Assembly (NCBI GenBank): GCA_045565695.1 | Contig: JBJLEZ010000010.1 | Coordinates: 1 to 64,000 of the forward strand | Reading direction: 5' to 3' | DNA: 64,000 nucleotides | Source: GCA-2690565 sp002457235 | GTDB lineage: Bacteria; Verrucomicrobiota; Verrucomicrobiia; Opitutales; Coraliomargaritaceae | In this document: positions 26,985 to 36,100 of the stretch, one piece after another | How positions within the stretch are numbered: position 1 is the first letter of the stretch | Layout of the letters: every line of letters starts with the position of its first letter | Position numbers and translations under genes: made by a program | The notes under the pieces: model-generated | Told to the model about the DNA's origin: nothing | The model's input: the letters and a program-made list of their open reading frames with translations, nothing else | The model's database searches: none

Positions 26985-28670
26985 CTAAAGCCAATTCGAA
27001 AAGTAGAGATAGATTCCTAAAACACAACCTAAAACTATTATAGTACCTAAAATATCCCAATGGTTCCAACTTTCGCGAATTTCACGCTTATCTTCCTCAG
27101 TTAATGTATCATAGGAAAGTCCATTTGTGTCTATTGGCTCTTTGCTTTGAGTCATTATTGATGTAATTATCATTATAACTATACTAATTAGGAAGAGTAT
27201 ACCGGAATAATAGAGGAAGTTGAAATCAGCTATATTTTTCAATATGCCGAATTGTATCTCGTTAAAGCTAACAACGGCCTCGATTAACAGTTTTAGAATT
27301 CCTAAAATAAATCCACTGATTAATCCTACAAATGCTCCCGTTGCATTGGTTTTTTTCCAGAATAATCCAAGTAAAAATACTGCAGTGATTGGAGGCGCTA
27401 GGTAACCCGATACTTGCTGTAAGTATTTATAAATACCACCACCAGCCATAGCTTTCATGATAGGGATCCAAATTAATCCACAGATCACCACCGCACTCGT
27501 GGCTAATCGTCCGACAGAAACGTAATGCTTTTGTGATTTATTAGGCTTTAGCTTACTGTAGATGTCTAAAGTAAATAGAGTCGCACATGAATTAAAGAGT
27601 GAAGCAAGAGAGCTCATTAACGCCGATAACAGTCCAGCAACCACTAAGCCTCTTAAGCCTATAGGCAGTAGTGAAGATACCATAGTAGGAAATACTTGAT
27701 CGCCATCAATTCCTTCTGCTTTGCTTGGAATGACCATCAATCCTTTTTGGTGCAAAGCATAGCCAATTAAGCCAGGGATTAAGAAAATAAAGACCGGCCA
27801 AATTTTCAAAAAGCCTCCCCATAAGGCACCTCGTCGAGCATCTTTTAAGCTTTTTGCGGCAAGCGTTCGCTGGACAATATACTGGTCTGTACACCAATAC
27901 CAAATCCCTACAACGGGGGATGCGATCATTATCCCTAACCAAGGGAAATCATCATTTTTCCACCAAGGAATGCCTTCTTGGACAATGGGACGCCAAAGCT
28001 TAAATTGCTCTTTGTTCTCACCAAGGATAGATTTTAATTCGGTCCAACCTCCTAAAAGATCCAGCCCAATAAAAGTTATGAATAAAGAACCTATGATTAA
28101 AACAAAAGCTTGGAGCACTTCAGTATATAAAACAGCCCTTAGACCACCCATTATCGTGTAAATACCAGTTAGAATAACGGTTGTAATAGCACCAACCCAA
28201 AAGGCATTATCGGGAGATCCAAAAGTGTCGGGTAGCAATGTCATAAAGACTAAAGCGCCTGCATATACTGTTACGGAAACTTTAGTGAAAACATAGGCAA
28301 TCAGACTGACAATCGACAAAGTCCAGCGAGATCGAGAATCAAAGCGTTTTTCTAAAAATTCAGGCATCGTGAAAACACCACTTTTGTAATAAAAAGGGAC
28401 AAACACCCATGCCAACAAGACCATGATCCATGCATGTAGTTCGTAGTGTGCCATGGCCATGCCAGAAGTGGCGCCATTACCTGCAAGACCTACTATATGT
28501 TCAGAGCCTATATTAGAGGCAAATAAGGAAGCTCCGACTACAAACCAAGCGGCATGACGACCTGCTAGAAAGTAATCCTTCGTGCTTTGCTGTTTTTTTG
28601 AAGACCACCAGGCGATTGAGCCTAGAATGACGAAATAAATTGCGACAATAATCCAATCGAGATTTTCCAT
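26985..28670 (-). CDS. SSS-family sodium/sugar symporter
   Basis: The 561-residue protein is a complete solute:sodium symporter of the SGLT type with about 14 membrane helices. It shows GSIAWWSSKKQQSTKDYFLAG near the start, ASLFASNIGSEHIVGLAG (about residues 50-68) and the GLRAVLYTEVLQAFVLI segment (about 178-194). The characteristic LLSALMSSLASLFNSCATLFT motif (about 343-363) follows. SGLT-like members carry hexoses or related sugars with sodium, a natural choice in the sea. It converges on GH1 and is divergent from the gene at 28871. Confidence 0.93.
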   Translation of the reverse strand: MENLDWIIVAIYFVILGSIAWWSSKKQQSTKDYFLAGRHAAWFVVGASLFASNIGSEHIVGLAGNGATSGMAMAHYELHAWIMVLLAWVFVPFYYKSGVFTMPEFLEKRFDSRSRWTLSIVSLIAYVFTKVSVTVYAGALVFMTLLPDTFGSPDNAFWVGAITTVILTGIYTIMGGLRAVLYTEVLQAFVLIIGSLFITFIGLDLLGGWTELKSILGENKEQFKLWRPIVQEGIPWWKNDDFPWLGIMIASPVVGIWYWCTDQYIVQRTLAAKSLKDARRGALWGGFLKIWPVFIFLIPGLIGYALHQKGLMVIPSKAEGIDGDQVFPTMVSSLLPIGLRGLVVAGLLSALMSSLASLFNSCATLFTLDIYSKLKPNKSQKHYVSVGRLATSAVVICGLIWIPIMKAMAGGGIYKYLQQVSGYLAPPITAVFLLGLFWKKTNATGAFVGLISGFILGILKLLIEAVVSFNEIQFGILKNIADFNFLYYSGILFLISIVIMIITSIMTQSKEPIDTNGLSYDTLTEEDKREIRESWNHWDILGTIIVLGCVLGIYLYFSNWL

Positions 28671-28711
28671 TTATTTGAGGGTAGTATTGATAAATAGTAC
28701 AACTTTAAGAG

Positions 28712-28721
28712 GTGTATACAA
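28712..28721 (-). promoter_or_regulatory. TTGTATACAC palindromic element before the SSS symporter
   Basis: The minus strand reads TTGTATACAC followed by CTCTTAAA, 42 bases before the symporter ATG. With the copy at 25452 the two sites agree at about 16 of 18 positions. TTGTAT here is followed after 16 bases by TACTAT, so it may double as the -35 box. Confidence 0.4.
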
Positions 28722-28776
28722 AATAATTATTTGGAAAAAACAAGCATTAAATCTCCATTAATCACGTGGGCATTAT

Positions 28777-28790
28777 TGCAAAATAGTGCA
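28777..28790 (+). promoter_or_regulatory. TGCATAAWAGTGCA element before the VDP-repeat protein
   Basis: Plus strand TGCAAAATAGTGCA, 81 bases before the ATG at 28871, pointing the same way relative to its gene as the copies at 20609 and 24133. Confidence 0.4.
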
Positions 28791-28870
28791 ATGATTCATT
28801 TTCCCAGCATATTCATTTTTATTCATTTAATAATTGGCATTACTTTAATTATGTGCATTTTAATTTTTGA

Positions 28871-30670
28871 ATGTCGTTACTAAAACAATTAATTCTTTTA
28901 TCTTTCCTTTTCAATTTTCTAGATGCAGAGTCTTATCGTCAATGGATGAAATCTCATGACTTAAGAGAGGAAATTTATAATTATTATGGTGATTTTGACT
29001 CAGACGGAATATCTAACGCATTAGAATATTTCTTGGGAACCAATCCGTTACAGAAATCTAAGCAATGTTTGAGGCCAATGATTAAAGAGGGACTGCTTCA
29101 TATTGAGCATAATGTTAGTACTACTACTGAAGACATTGAAGTAGAGTATTTATGGTCAAAAGATTTAATTACTTACCAGACTAGTGGAGAGGCTTCTCCT
29201 GATGGTACCGTCGCTATTATTACTCAGACTCCCACAAATATTGGGCTTTCTTCAATTGCTGAGTCTACACCTTCTGAAAGCACTCGAGAAGTTTCAGCAG
29301 AAATAATCCAAGGCGAAGCAAATTCGGTTTACATTAAAATGGTTGTAACCAATACAGCTGTGGTTAGTTGGGGATCTGATACCGCATTAGGAGGGGCTTT
29401 ATTTTCTAACGCATCTACCATATCTCTTGTAGATACTAACTTAAATGTTTTATCTGGAACTGTTGCAGTAGATTTTGATCCTTACGGAGTATGGGGTTAT
29501 GCCCACTTAGACGAACAAATTTTAGATGTCGAGTTTACAGGTATACCAATGATTTTAATCGATACGCTTGATGGTAGTCAGGGATTAGTATCCTCTTCTA
29601 GTTGGAATGAGTTGCTTTCGGCTTCTGCTCCAAGTCCACCACCAGTAAATGCGTACAACATTGGAATTAATGATACTGCCGATACTATAATTGATTGGGG
29701 GGCATCATATAATCTTAACAATGTTAGAATTACTGATGGTACTGGAATCGGAAGCCAAGGTGTTTCTATTTATGTGGTACCTGAAGTAATTATTGACCGC
29801 CAGAGCCCAGAGCCAGAGCCGCCGGAGCCAGAGCCAGAGCCAGAGCCTCCTTTTCCAGAGCCAGAGCCTCCTTTCTGGGCTACACCATCTCCTGAAGTTT
29901 GTCCTGAATGTCTTTTCGCTCCCTTTGGTGGGACAGTTGCCATAAATGATACTTATGCGTTTCAAACAGATTTCTTTGGAGGACCTTCTGCAGAAACATG
30001 GGGAGGATTTTTATACAAAGATATTAACTCTGAATATCCTCTAACATTTGGTACTGGTGGAACAATAACCATCACTGCTAGACTCTACCCAACAACAAGT
30101 TTACAAGAAACGGACTTCTACTTGTTGCTAGGAAAAAATGATTTTCCTGATATAATTCCTTACTACATTACTGATCAAGTAACATTAATCGGAACGGGCG
30201 CGACGATCTACACGATAAATATACCGGCACAAGGGTTGAGGGAATTTAGCTCAGTTGCACTTTACATTGTACAGCAAGATTCACCTATAGTTATTGAAGA
30301 TATACAGTTTACTACGACTCCTGCAGTTGATCCTGTAGACCCAGTAGATCCAGTAGATCCTGTAGACCCAGTGGATCCTGTAGACCCAGTGGATCCTGTA
30401 GACCCAGTGGATCCTGTAGACCCAGTGGATCCTGTAGACCCAGTGGATCCTGTAGATCCTGTAGACCCAGATTTTTCAGAAATAATGCTCGCGATAGAAT
30501 CTCTTAAAGAATCGATCTCCGATTCTTATGACTACGTACTTGATTTATTTGATGCCTATCCAAATCTTGAAAATGAACTTCGTATAGTCGAGCGAAAGAT
30601 ATCTAAAGCATATCAAGTATTAGATAAGATTTATGAATCGGATAGAGGACTACTCAAATTTCTTTGTTAG
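28871..30670 (+). CDS. Secreted repeat protein with EF-hand-like motif, PEP and (VDP)16 repeats; not recognised
   Basis: The 599-residue protein starts with a signal peptide (about residues 1-19). An acidic calcium-binding-type segment DFDSDGISNALEYFLGTNP lies near residues 37-55. A Thr/Ser-rich region follows to about 310. Next is a Pro-Glu-Pro stretch (about 314-335, at bases 29809-29870) and a second beta-rich domain (about 345-480). Sixteen VDP units (bases 30326-30469) lead to a helical C-terminus. No catalytic residues stand out. The layout of folded modules joined by acidic, proline-rich linkers suggests a surface protein, possibly bound to calcium. The next gene overlaps its 3' end in another frame. 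Neither gene shows a sorting signal. Confidence 0.7.
   Translation: MSLLKQLILLSFLFNFLDAESYRQWMKSHDLREEIYNYYGDFDSDGISNALEYFLGTNPLQKSKQCLRPMIKEGLLHIEHNVSTTTEDIEVEYLWSKDLITYQTSGEASPDGTVAIITQTPTNIGLSSIAESTPSESTREVSAEIIQGEANSVYIKMVVTNTAVVSWGSDTALGGALFSNASTISLVDTNLNVLSGTVAVDFDPYGVWGYAHLDEQILDVEFTGIPMILIDTLDGSQGLVSSSSWNELLSASAPSPPPVNAYNIGINDTADTIIDWGASYNLNNVRITDGTGIGSQGVSIYVVPEVIIDRQSPEPEPPEPEPEPEPPFPEPEPPFWATPSPEVCPECLFAPFGGTVAINDTYAFQTDFFGGPSAETWGGFLYKDINSEYPLTFGTGGTITITARLYPTTSLQETDFYLLLGKNDFPDIIPYYITDQVTLIGTGATIYTINIPAQGLREFSSVALYIVQQDSPIVIEDIQFTTTPAVDPVDPVDPVDPVDPVDPVDPVDPVDPVDPVDPVDPVDPVDPVDPVDPDFSEIMLAIESLKESISDSYDYVLDLFDAYPNLENELRIVERKISKAYQVLDKIYESDRGLLKFLC
30326..30469 (+). repeat. Tandem 9-bp repeat, 16 units encoding VDP
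   Basis: The units vary between GTAGACCCA, GTGGATCCT and GTAGATCCT, mostly alternating as an 18-bp period. All are multiples of three, so changes in copy number keep the frame. Such repeats change length by slippage and may vary between strains. It is not a CRISPR array (no spacers). Confidence 0.9.
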
Positions 30671-31379
30671 AAAAAAGCTTTTACGAACACTTCGTAAGAT
30701 CAAGGTTAGTATTATAGATACGGTTGACCACCTGTCATGTATTTCTCATCCAAGAGCTTTTTTTAATAATAAGTCGAATGATGGTTATACAGGTAATTGG
30801 GATTCTCACAAAAGTCACTTCATGAAAAAGAAATTTTTCGAAAGACCTGATTACATTGAGCAGTATAATTTTGAAGATCTTTTGAACAGCTTAGAGCTAG
30901 TAGTTGATAATGTTAAAGAACTCAAAATTGAATTAAAGAAGATTGGAACTAAACCTACGGTTACAGATTACCAAGAATCAGAATACTGTCTGAATGATGA
31001 ATTATATGATATAGTCATTGATACCATACCAGATTTTCCAATCGATGATGAAACATTGGAAGGGGTAGTTGATTTGTCTGCTTGGCCCTTATTGATTGAT
31101 AAATTATTAGAGGAGCCTAATATAATTAATGAGCTATCAGAAGAGCCTTACATGATTGAGGAACTAGTTGAAGAGTTTTATTTCATGGAAGATGAAAATT
31201 ATGACGATTTTAATGAAATGAACGATCAATACAATGGCGCTCCAGATTGGATAACCAATTATAATAAACCACAAAAAAAGAAAAATTGGGATTTTTATTC
31301 TGAATTTGAATATGGTTTTAGAGAATGGGGAAATGGTCCCAAAATAAAAGCCTCTAATCCTTTCGGAATAGAGGCTTAA
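30633..31379 (+). CDS. Acidic protein overlapping the VDP-repeat gene; not recognised
   Basis: The 248-residue frame starts at an ATG inside the 3' end of the previous gene, overlapping it by 38 bases at +1. It has no signal peptide. The N-terminus is basic (VRKKLLRTLRKIK), the middle is mixed, and the C-terminal third is very acidic with EEP and ELVEEF repeats (about residues 155-200), ending in a basic/aromatic stretch. A stop in this frame lies four codons before the ATG, so a real overlapping start or a single-base insertion joining it to the upstream gene are both possible. No function is assigned. Confidence 0.5.
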   Translation: MNRIEDYSNFFVRKKLLRTLRKIKVSIIDTVDHLSCISHPRAFFNNKSNDGYTGNWDSHKSHFMKKKFFERPDYIEQYNFEDLLNSLELVVDNVKELKIELKKIGTKPTVTDYQESEYCLNDELYDIVIDTIPDFPIDDETLEGVVDLSAWPLLIDKLLEEPNIINELSEEPYMIEELVEEFYFMEDENYDDFNEMNDQYNGAPDWITNYNKPQKKKNWDFYSEFEYGFREWGNGPKIKASNPFGIEA

Positions 31380-31382
31380 AGA

Positions 31383-31458
<76 letters not shown>

Positions 31459-31483
31459 TAGGTAAATTAAATATTAAACTGTT

Positions 31484-31559
<76 letters not shown>

Positions 31560-31795
31560 ATGGTCTGAAATTCAGAAAGTTGTGAGTGTGCTTTTGTTCC
31601 TTTTACTGTCAAGCTCTCTTCATCATTTAATCTATTTTTAGAGTTTTTCTTCATTTTTCCTCTATGTCTCAATTTTGATTTATATCGGTTCCATGATGAT
31701 AACTTTTAAAAGTCATTATTAATGATGCATTTAGGGAATTTAGAGTCATTATTTGGTGAAATGTTGTTCACATAAAAATGTGTATAACTTGTTGA

Positions 31796-31848
31796 TAGTC
31801 ACAATATATTGGGTTTTTTTAAAAAAAATTAACAATATATTGTGTTCA
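31796..31848 (+). promoter_or_regulatory. Two NrdR boxes and promoter region of nrdB-nrdA
   Basis: Two copies of the NrdR-box core CAATATATTG lie at 31802-31811 and 31833-31842, 31 bases (three helical turns) apart, as is usual for NrdR. The following TTGACA (31853-31858) with TTTTAT 16 bases later may be the promoter. The rest of the 31561-31965 gap (about 400 bases) holds no convincing gene; a 63-codon frame there is weak and crosses the boxes. NrdR represses ribonucleotide reductase genes when dNTP or ATP status is adequate. Confidence 0.75.
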
Positions 31849-31965
31849 GAGTTTGACAGGCATGAAAAATGCTTTTTTATCTCGTGTGTTGCTCGTCATT
31901 CGTTCTTGGCAGGGTCAAAACAGCTAAAACCATCAATATTTTAATCAAACTTAATCAATTATACT

Positions 31966-33048
31966 ATGGATAAAGTCTATACAATCGGTTCAAAAAGCTT
32001 CGTGCTAGATCAAACCAAAGCAGAAGAAGCCTTTTCAGCAAAACGTATCATCAATGGTCGTGATACTATGTTTTTTAATATTTTGCCTCTAAAGTACCAA
32101 TGGGCTTATGAGTTGTATAAAAATATGAAGAACAATCACTGGGAGCCAGAAGATATTCCAATGCAAAAAGACATAGAATTATGGCGTAGCAGTGATTTGT
32201 CGGATGTGGAGCGTTGGATCATTAAGATGGCGATTGGTTATTTTTCTGCAGCAGAGGGTATAGTCGGTGATAATGTTATGCATGTGACTCGTGAATTGGT
32301 TACGGCTCCTGAGTTGAAGTTAGTTTTGGGACGTCATGCTCACGAAGAAAATATTCACGCAGATTCTTTGGTTTACATGATCAGTTCATTAGGGATTAAC
32401 CCACATGAATGTGAGTCTATGTTTGAAGATATTCCAACAATAGATCGCAAAACAGATTTTGTGGTGAGCAATTCCAAAGGGTTACGCCGTGATATGGATT
32501 TGACTCAGACCGCGGAGAAACAGGCGTTTGCAAAAAATATCTTCTTGTTTGGGCAATGTATGGAAGGAACTCAGTTCTATGGATTGTTTGGAATGATACT
32601 ATCGCTATATCGTCAGAATAAGTTCCCAGGTATTGGTCAGATGTTCCGTTATACTCTAAGAGATGAATCCAACCATATTGAATTATTCAGAAATTTATTT
32701 ATGGACCTTGTTGAAGAAAATGAGGACGTATGGACTGAATCATTCCGCCAAGAGTTGAGAGATTTGATGGCTGAAGCAGTATCTCTTGAGAAAGCATTTA
32801 TTAATGATTGCTTGCCTGTTAATTCAGTAGGTTTGAGTTCAGAAGAATTTTGTCAGTACATTGATTACATCGCCGACCGACGTCTAGAGGGCGTTGGGTT
32901 GGATCCAATTAACCCTGGGGTAACAAACCCGTTCCCTTGGTTAGCAGAAATGATGGATATCAAGAAAGAGCAAAACTTCTTTGAGGGTCGGGTCACCGAG
33001 TATCAAAAAGCAAGTGCTCTTGGAAATGTTGATGATGACGAACTGTAA
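31966..33048 (+). CDS. nrdB: Ribonucleotide reductase class I beta subunit, predicted subclass Ic (tyrosine replaced by leucine)
   Basis: The 360-residue protein has all six metal ligands: E97 (AAEG), E128 and H131 (EENIH), E200, E234 and H237 (DESNH), with spacings equal to E. coli D84, E115, H118, E204, E238 and H241. The first ligand is Glu rather than Asp, and the position of the radical tyrosine (E. coli Y122) is Leu135, in HADSL. Chlamydia trachomatis R2, the class Ic prototype with a Mn/Fe cofactor, likewise has Glu at the first ligand and Phe at this position. A tyrosyl-radical-free Mn/Fe-type cofactor is therefore predicted. It is followed by nrdA after about 100 bases and preceded by NrdR boxes. 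Confidence 0.93.
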   Translation: MDKVYTIGSKSFVLDQTKAEEAFSAKRIINGRDTMFFNILPLKYQWAYELYKNMKNNHWEPEDIPMQKDIELWRSSDLSDVERWIIKMAIGYFSAAEGIVGDNVMHVTRELVTAPELKLVLGRHAHEENIHADSLVYMISSLGINPHECESMFEDIPTIDRKTDFVVSNSKGLRRDMDLTQTAEKQAFAKNIFLFGQCMEGTQFYGLFGMILSLYRQNKFPGIGQMFRYTLRDESNHIELFRNLFMDLVEENEDVWTESFRQELRDLMAEAVSLEKAFINDCLPVNSVGLSSEEFCQYIDYIADRRLEGVGLDPINPGVTNPFPWLAEMMDIKKEQNFFEGRVTEYQKASALGNVDDDEL

Positions 33049-33147
33049 TTTCAAAGCAGTTCATCATCATTATCTGTCTATCTGACATTATTTTACTATA
33101 AATACCATTAACTACTACATTTAATATATAAAAAAGGACACATACCT

Positions 33148-36100
33148 ATGTTTAAAAAATACGCTTTTGAAGAAGATCTAGAATTGAAGCGCTTTACAGA
33201 TACACCACTCGGAAATAAACCCCGTTTCGATTGGCGTGGCGTTATCAGTGCTGAGCAGTTCTCTAGTTCAGAAATTCGGATTCAAACTGAATCTGGAGAA
33301 CAGGCCTTTGATTTGGCTGAAATTGCTGAGACGATTGGCTCTGCATTGACCGATCTTCTTTTATCGAGGAAAGAAGATGAAATTTTCACTGAGGTTAACC
33401 AAAACTTTGTAGCTAAAGTAGCGGAAAGCGTCGGGAAAGTGTTGAGTAGCCAAATCGAAGAGGGCAAAGAATTAAAATTATCGAACCACGATATTCATCT
33501 GCTGATAGAGAAGGCCTTAATTGAAAACGATGCTTATGATGTCGCTAAGAGTCTCGTCTTTGCTCGTAAAGGAGGCAGTGGGTCTAACACAGAGGAAAGA
33601 AAACCAATTTCGATTCAATTAATTCGCAGAAATAAACAGGTAGTACCTTGGAATGAATCTAAAATAGAGGTAGCCGTCAGAAAGGCTTTTTTGTCCTTAC
33701 ACCTAGATTCAGAACCAGCGGTGAAAATTGCTCGTTCCGTTTCAGAGCGATTGAATGATGCAGAGCAGGCATTTATTAACATCGAGGATGTGCAAGATGC
33801 AGTGCAAGAAGAGATGATGCGTCAAGGCTTCTACAAAGTTGCTGAGTCCTATATTTTACACCGCGCACATAGAGCTCAATTGCGTGACCTAGAAGTTAAG
33901 CCGGTAGAAAGCGAACAACAAGAGGCAATGATTGTTGTTACAGATGAAGAAGGAAATAATAATTTTTGGGATGGTTTAGATTTAAGATTGCGGATTGATT
34001 TTGCCATGATCGGTCTAGATCTAAATTTGGGCAAAGATGCAATTGAAGCGGAATTGCGCCGTTCATTATATCCGGAAATGAAGCGTGCCGACCTTCAGAA
34101 AACAATCATCTTAAATGCAAAATCAATGATCGAAAAAGATGCTGATTTTGCCAAGTTTGCTGCCCGTATTCTATTGTCTTATATTTATGAAGAAGTTCTT
34201 GATTGGGACATTGTGAAAGACGGCGTTAATGGATTGAAAGAAGCGCATCGTATTGGCTTCAAAACTTATCTCAAAAGAGCGGTTGAAATCGATCGTTTGA
34301 ATCCTGATTTATTGAAGTTTGATATCGATACAATCAGTAAAACACTCGATCCTTCTGCTGATTTGAATTTTGATTACTTGGGTATTCAAACATTGTACGA
34401 TCGCTACTTAATTGTTGATAAGGTGGCTAAAGTTAAACGCCGCCTTGAAGTCCCTCAATTCTTTTGGATGCGTGTGTCTATGGGGTTATTCATCCGTGAT
34501 GAAATCAACAAAGAACAAAAAGTTTCTGATTTGTATAACTTGTATAAGAGCCGTCGTTTCTGTTCTTCAACGCCGACTTTATTCAATGCAGGCACCATGC
34601 ACTCACAACTTTCTTCCTGCTATCTTTATAAAGTGGATGACACTATAGAGTCTATCATGCACCGAGGGATTGCTGATAATGCATTCTTGTCTAAGTGGGC
34701 AGGTGGATTGGGCGGTTCATGGACTGCGGTTCGTGGTACAGGTGGATTTATCAAAGGAACTAACGGTGAAAGCCAAGGAGTTATTCCATTTTTGAAATTA
34801 CACAATGACCAGTTGGTGGCCGTGAACCAAGGAGGTAAACGCCGTGGTTCAGGCTGTGCTTATTTAGAAACATGGCACAATGATATCTTAGACTTTCTCG
34901 AATTGAGAAAAAATACAGGTGATGATCGCAGGCGTACTCACGATATGAATACCGCCAACTGGATACCAGATTTGTTTATGAAACGCATGGAATCTCGTGG
35001 TAATTGGACTTTATTCCGTTCCAATGAGGTTTCAGATTTGCATGATTTATATGGAAAAGCGTTTGAAGATCGTTATTCTGAATATGAAGCTCAAGCAGAA
35101 CGTGGCGAAATTTTTGGCGAAACAATCCCTGCAATTGATTTGTGGAAATCAATGCTTCGTATGATTTTTGAAACAGGTCACCCTTGGATTACTTACAAAG
35201 ATCCATGTAATATTCGTAGCCCACAAGATCACGCAGGTGTTATCCATAGCTCTAACCTTTGTACTGAAATTACTCTCAACACCAGTGCTGATGAAACTGC
35301 TGTTTGCAACCTTGGTTCAGTCGTACTCGATTCACATTTAGACAAAGATGGTAATCTCGATCATGAAAAATTGAGAGAGACCATTCGGATTGCTGTTCGC
35401 GCTTTAGATAATGTGATTGATATTAATTTCTATCCAACGGATTCGGCTAAGACAGCAAATACCCGTCATCGTCCTATCGGTCTAGGTATTATGGGTTTGC
35501 AAAATGCGTTGTATCAGAAAAATATCGCATTTGCTTCACAAGCAGCGGTTGAATTTAACGACGAATTTATGGAGGCCATTGCTTATTATGCATATGAGGC
35601 TTCATCCGATTTGGCTGAAGAATTCGGCACTTACAGTAGCTATAAAGGATCAAAGTGGGACCGTGGAATTATGCCTCAAGATAGTATCGATCTTCTAGAG
35701 CAAGAACGAGGGATTGAGATCAATGTTCCAAGAGCCGGTAAAATGGACTGGAAGCCCTTGAGAGAGAGGATTGCTAAACAAGGAATGCGAAACTCCAATG
35801 TATTAGCCATAGCTCCAACGGCAACGATTTCCAACATCATGGGAACCACACCGTGTATTGAACCAACCTATAAAAATCTTTTTGTGAAGAGTAATTTATC
35901 GGGTGACTTTATCGTACTTAACAGTAGCCTGGTTAAGGATTTGAAAGCTGAAGGCTTGTGGAATCAAGAAATGGCGGATCAGCTGAAATATTTTGATGGT
36001 GAGTTAGACTCAGTTGAGAATATTCCTGACCATCTACGTGAAAAATATAAGACAGCTTTCACCATAGATTATCAATATTTCATTGATGCTGCATCTCGCA

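Noticed and set aside
30326..30469. Possible CRISPR or minisatellite array
   Set aside because: The repeat has no spacers and is an in-frame 9-bp coding repeat (VDP).
31753..31944. 63-codon plus-strand frame before nrdB
   Set aside because: It spans the two NrdR boxes and promoter, has no signal or family similarity, and its composition is that of intergenic DNA.
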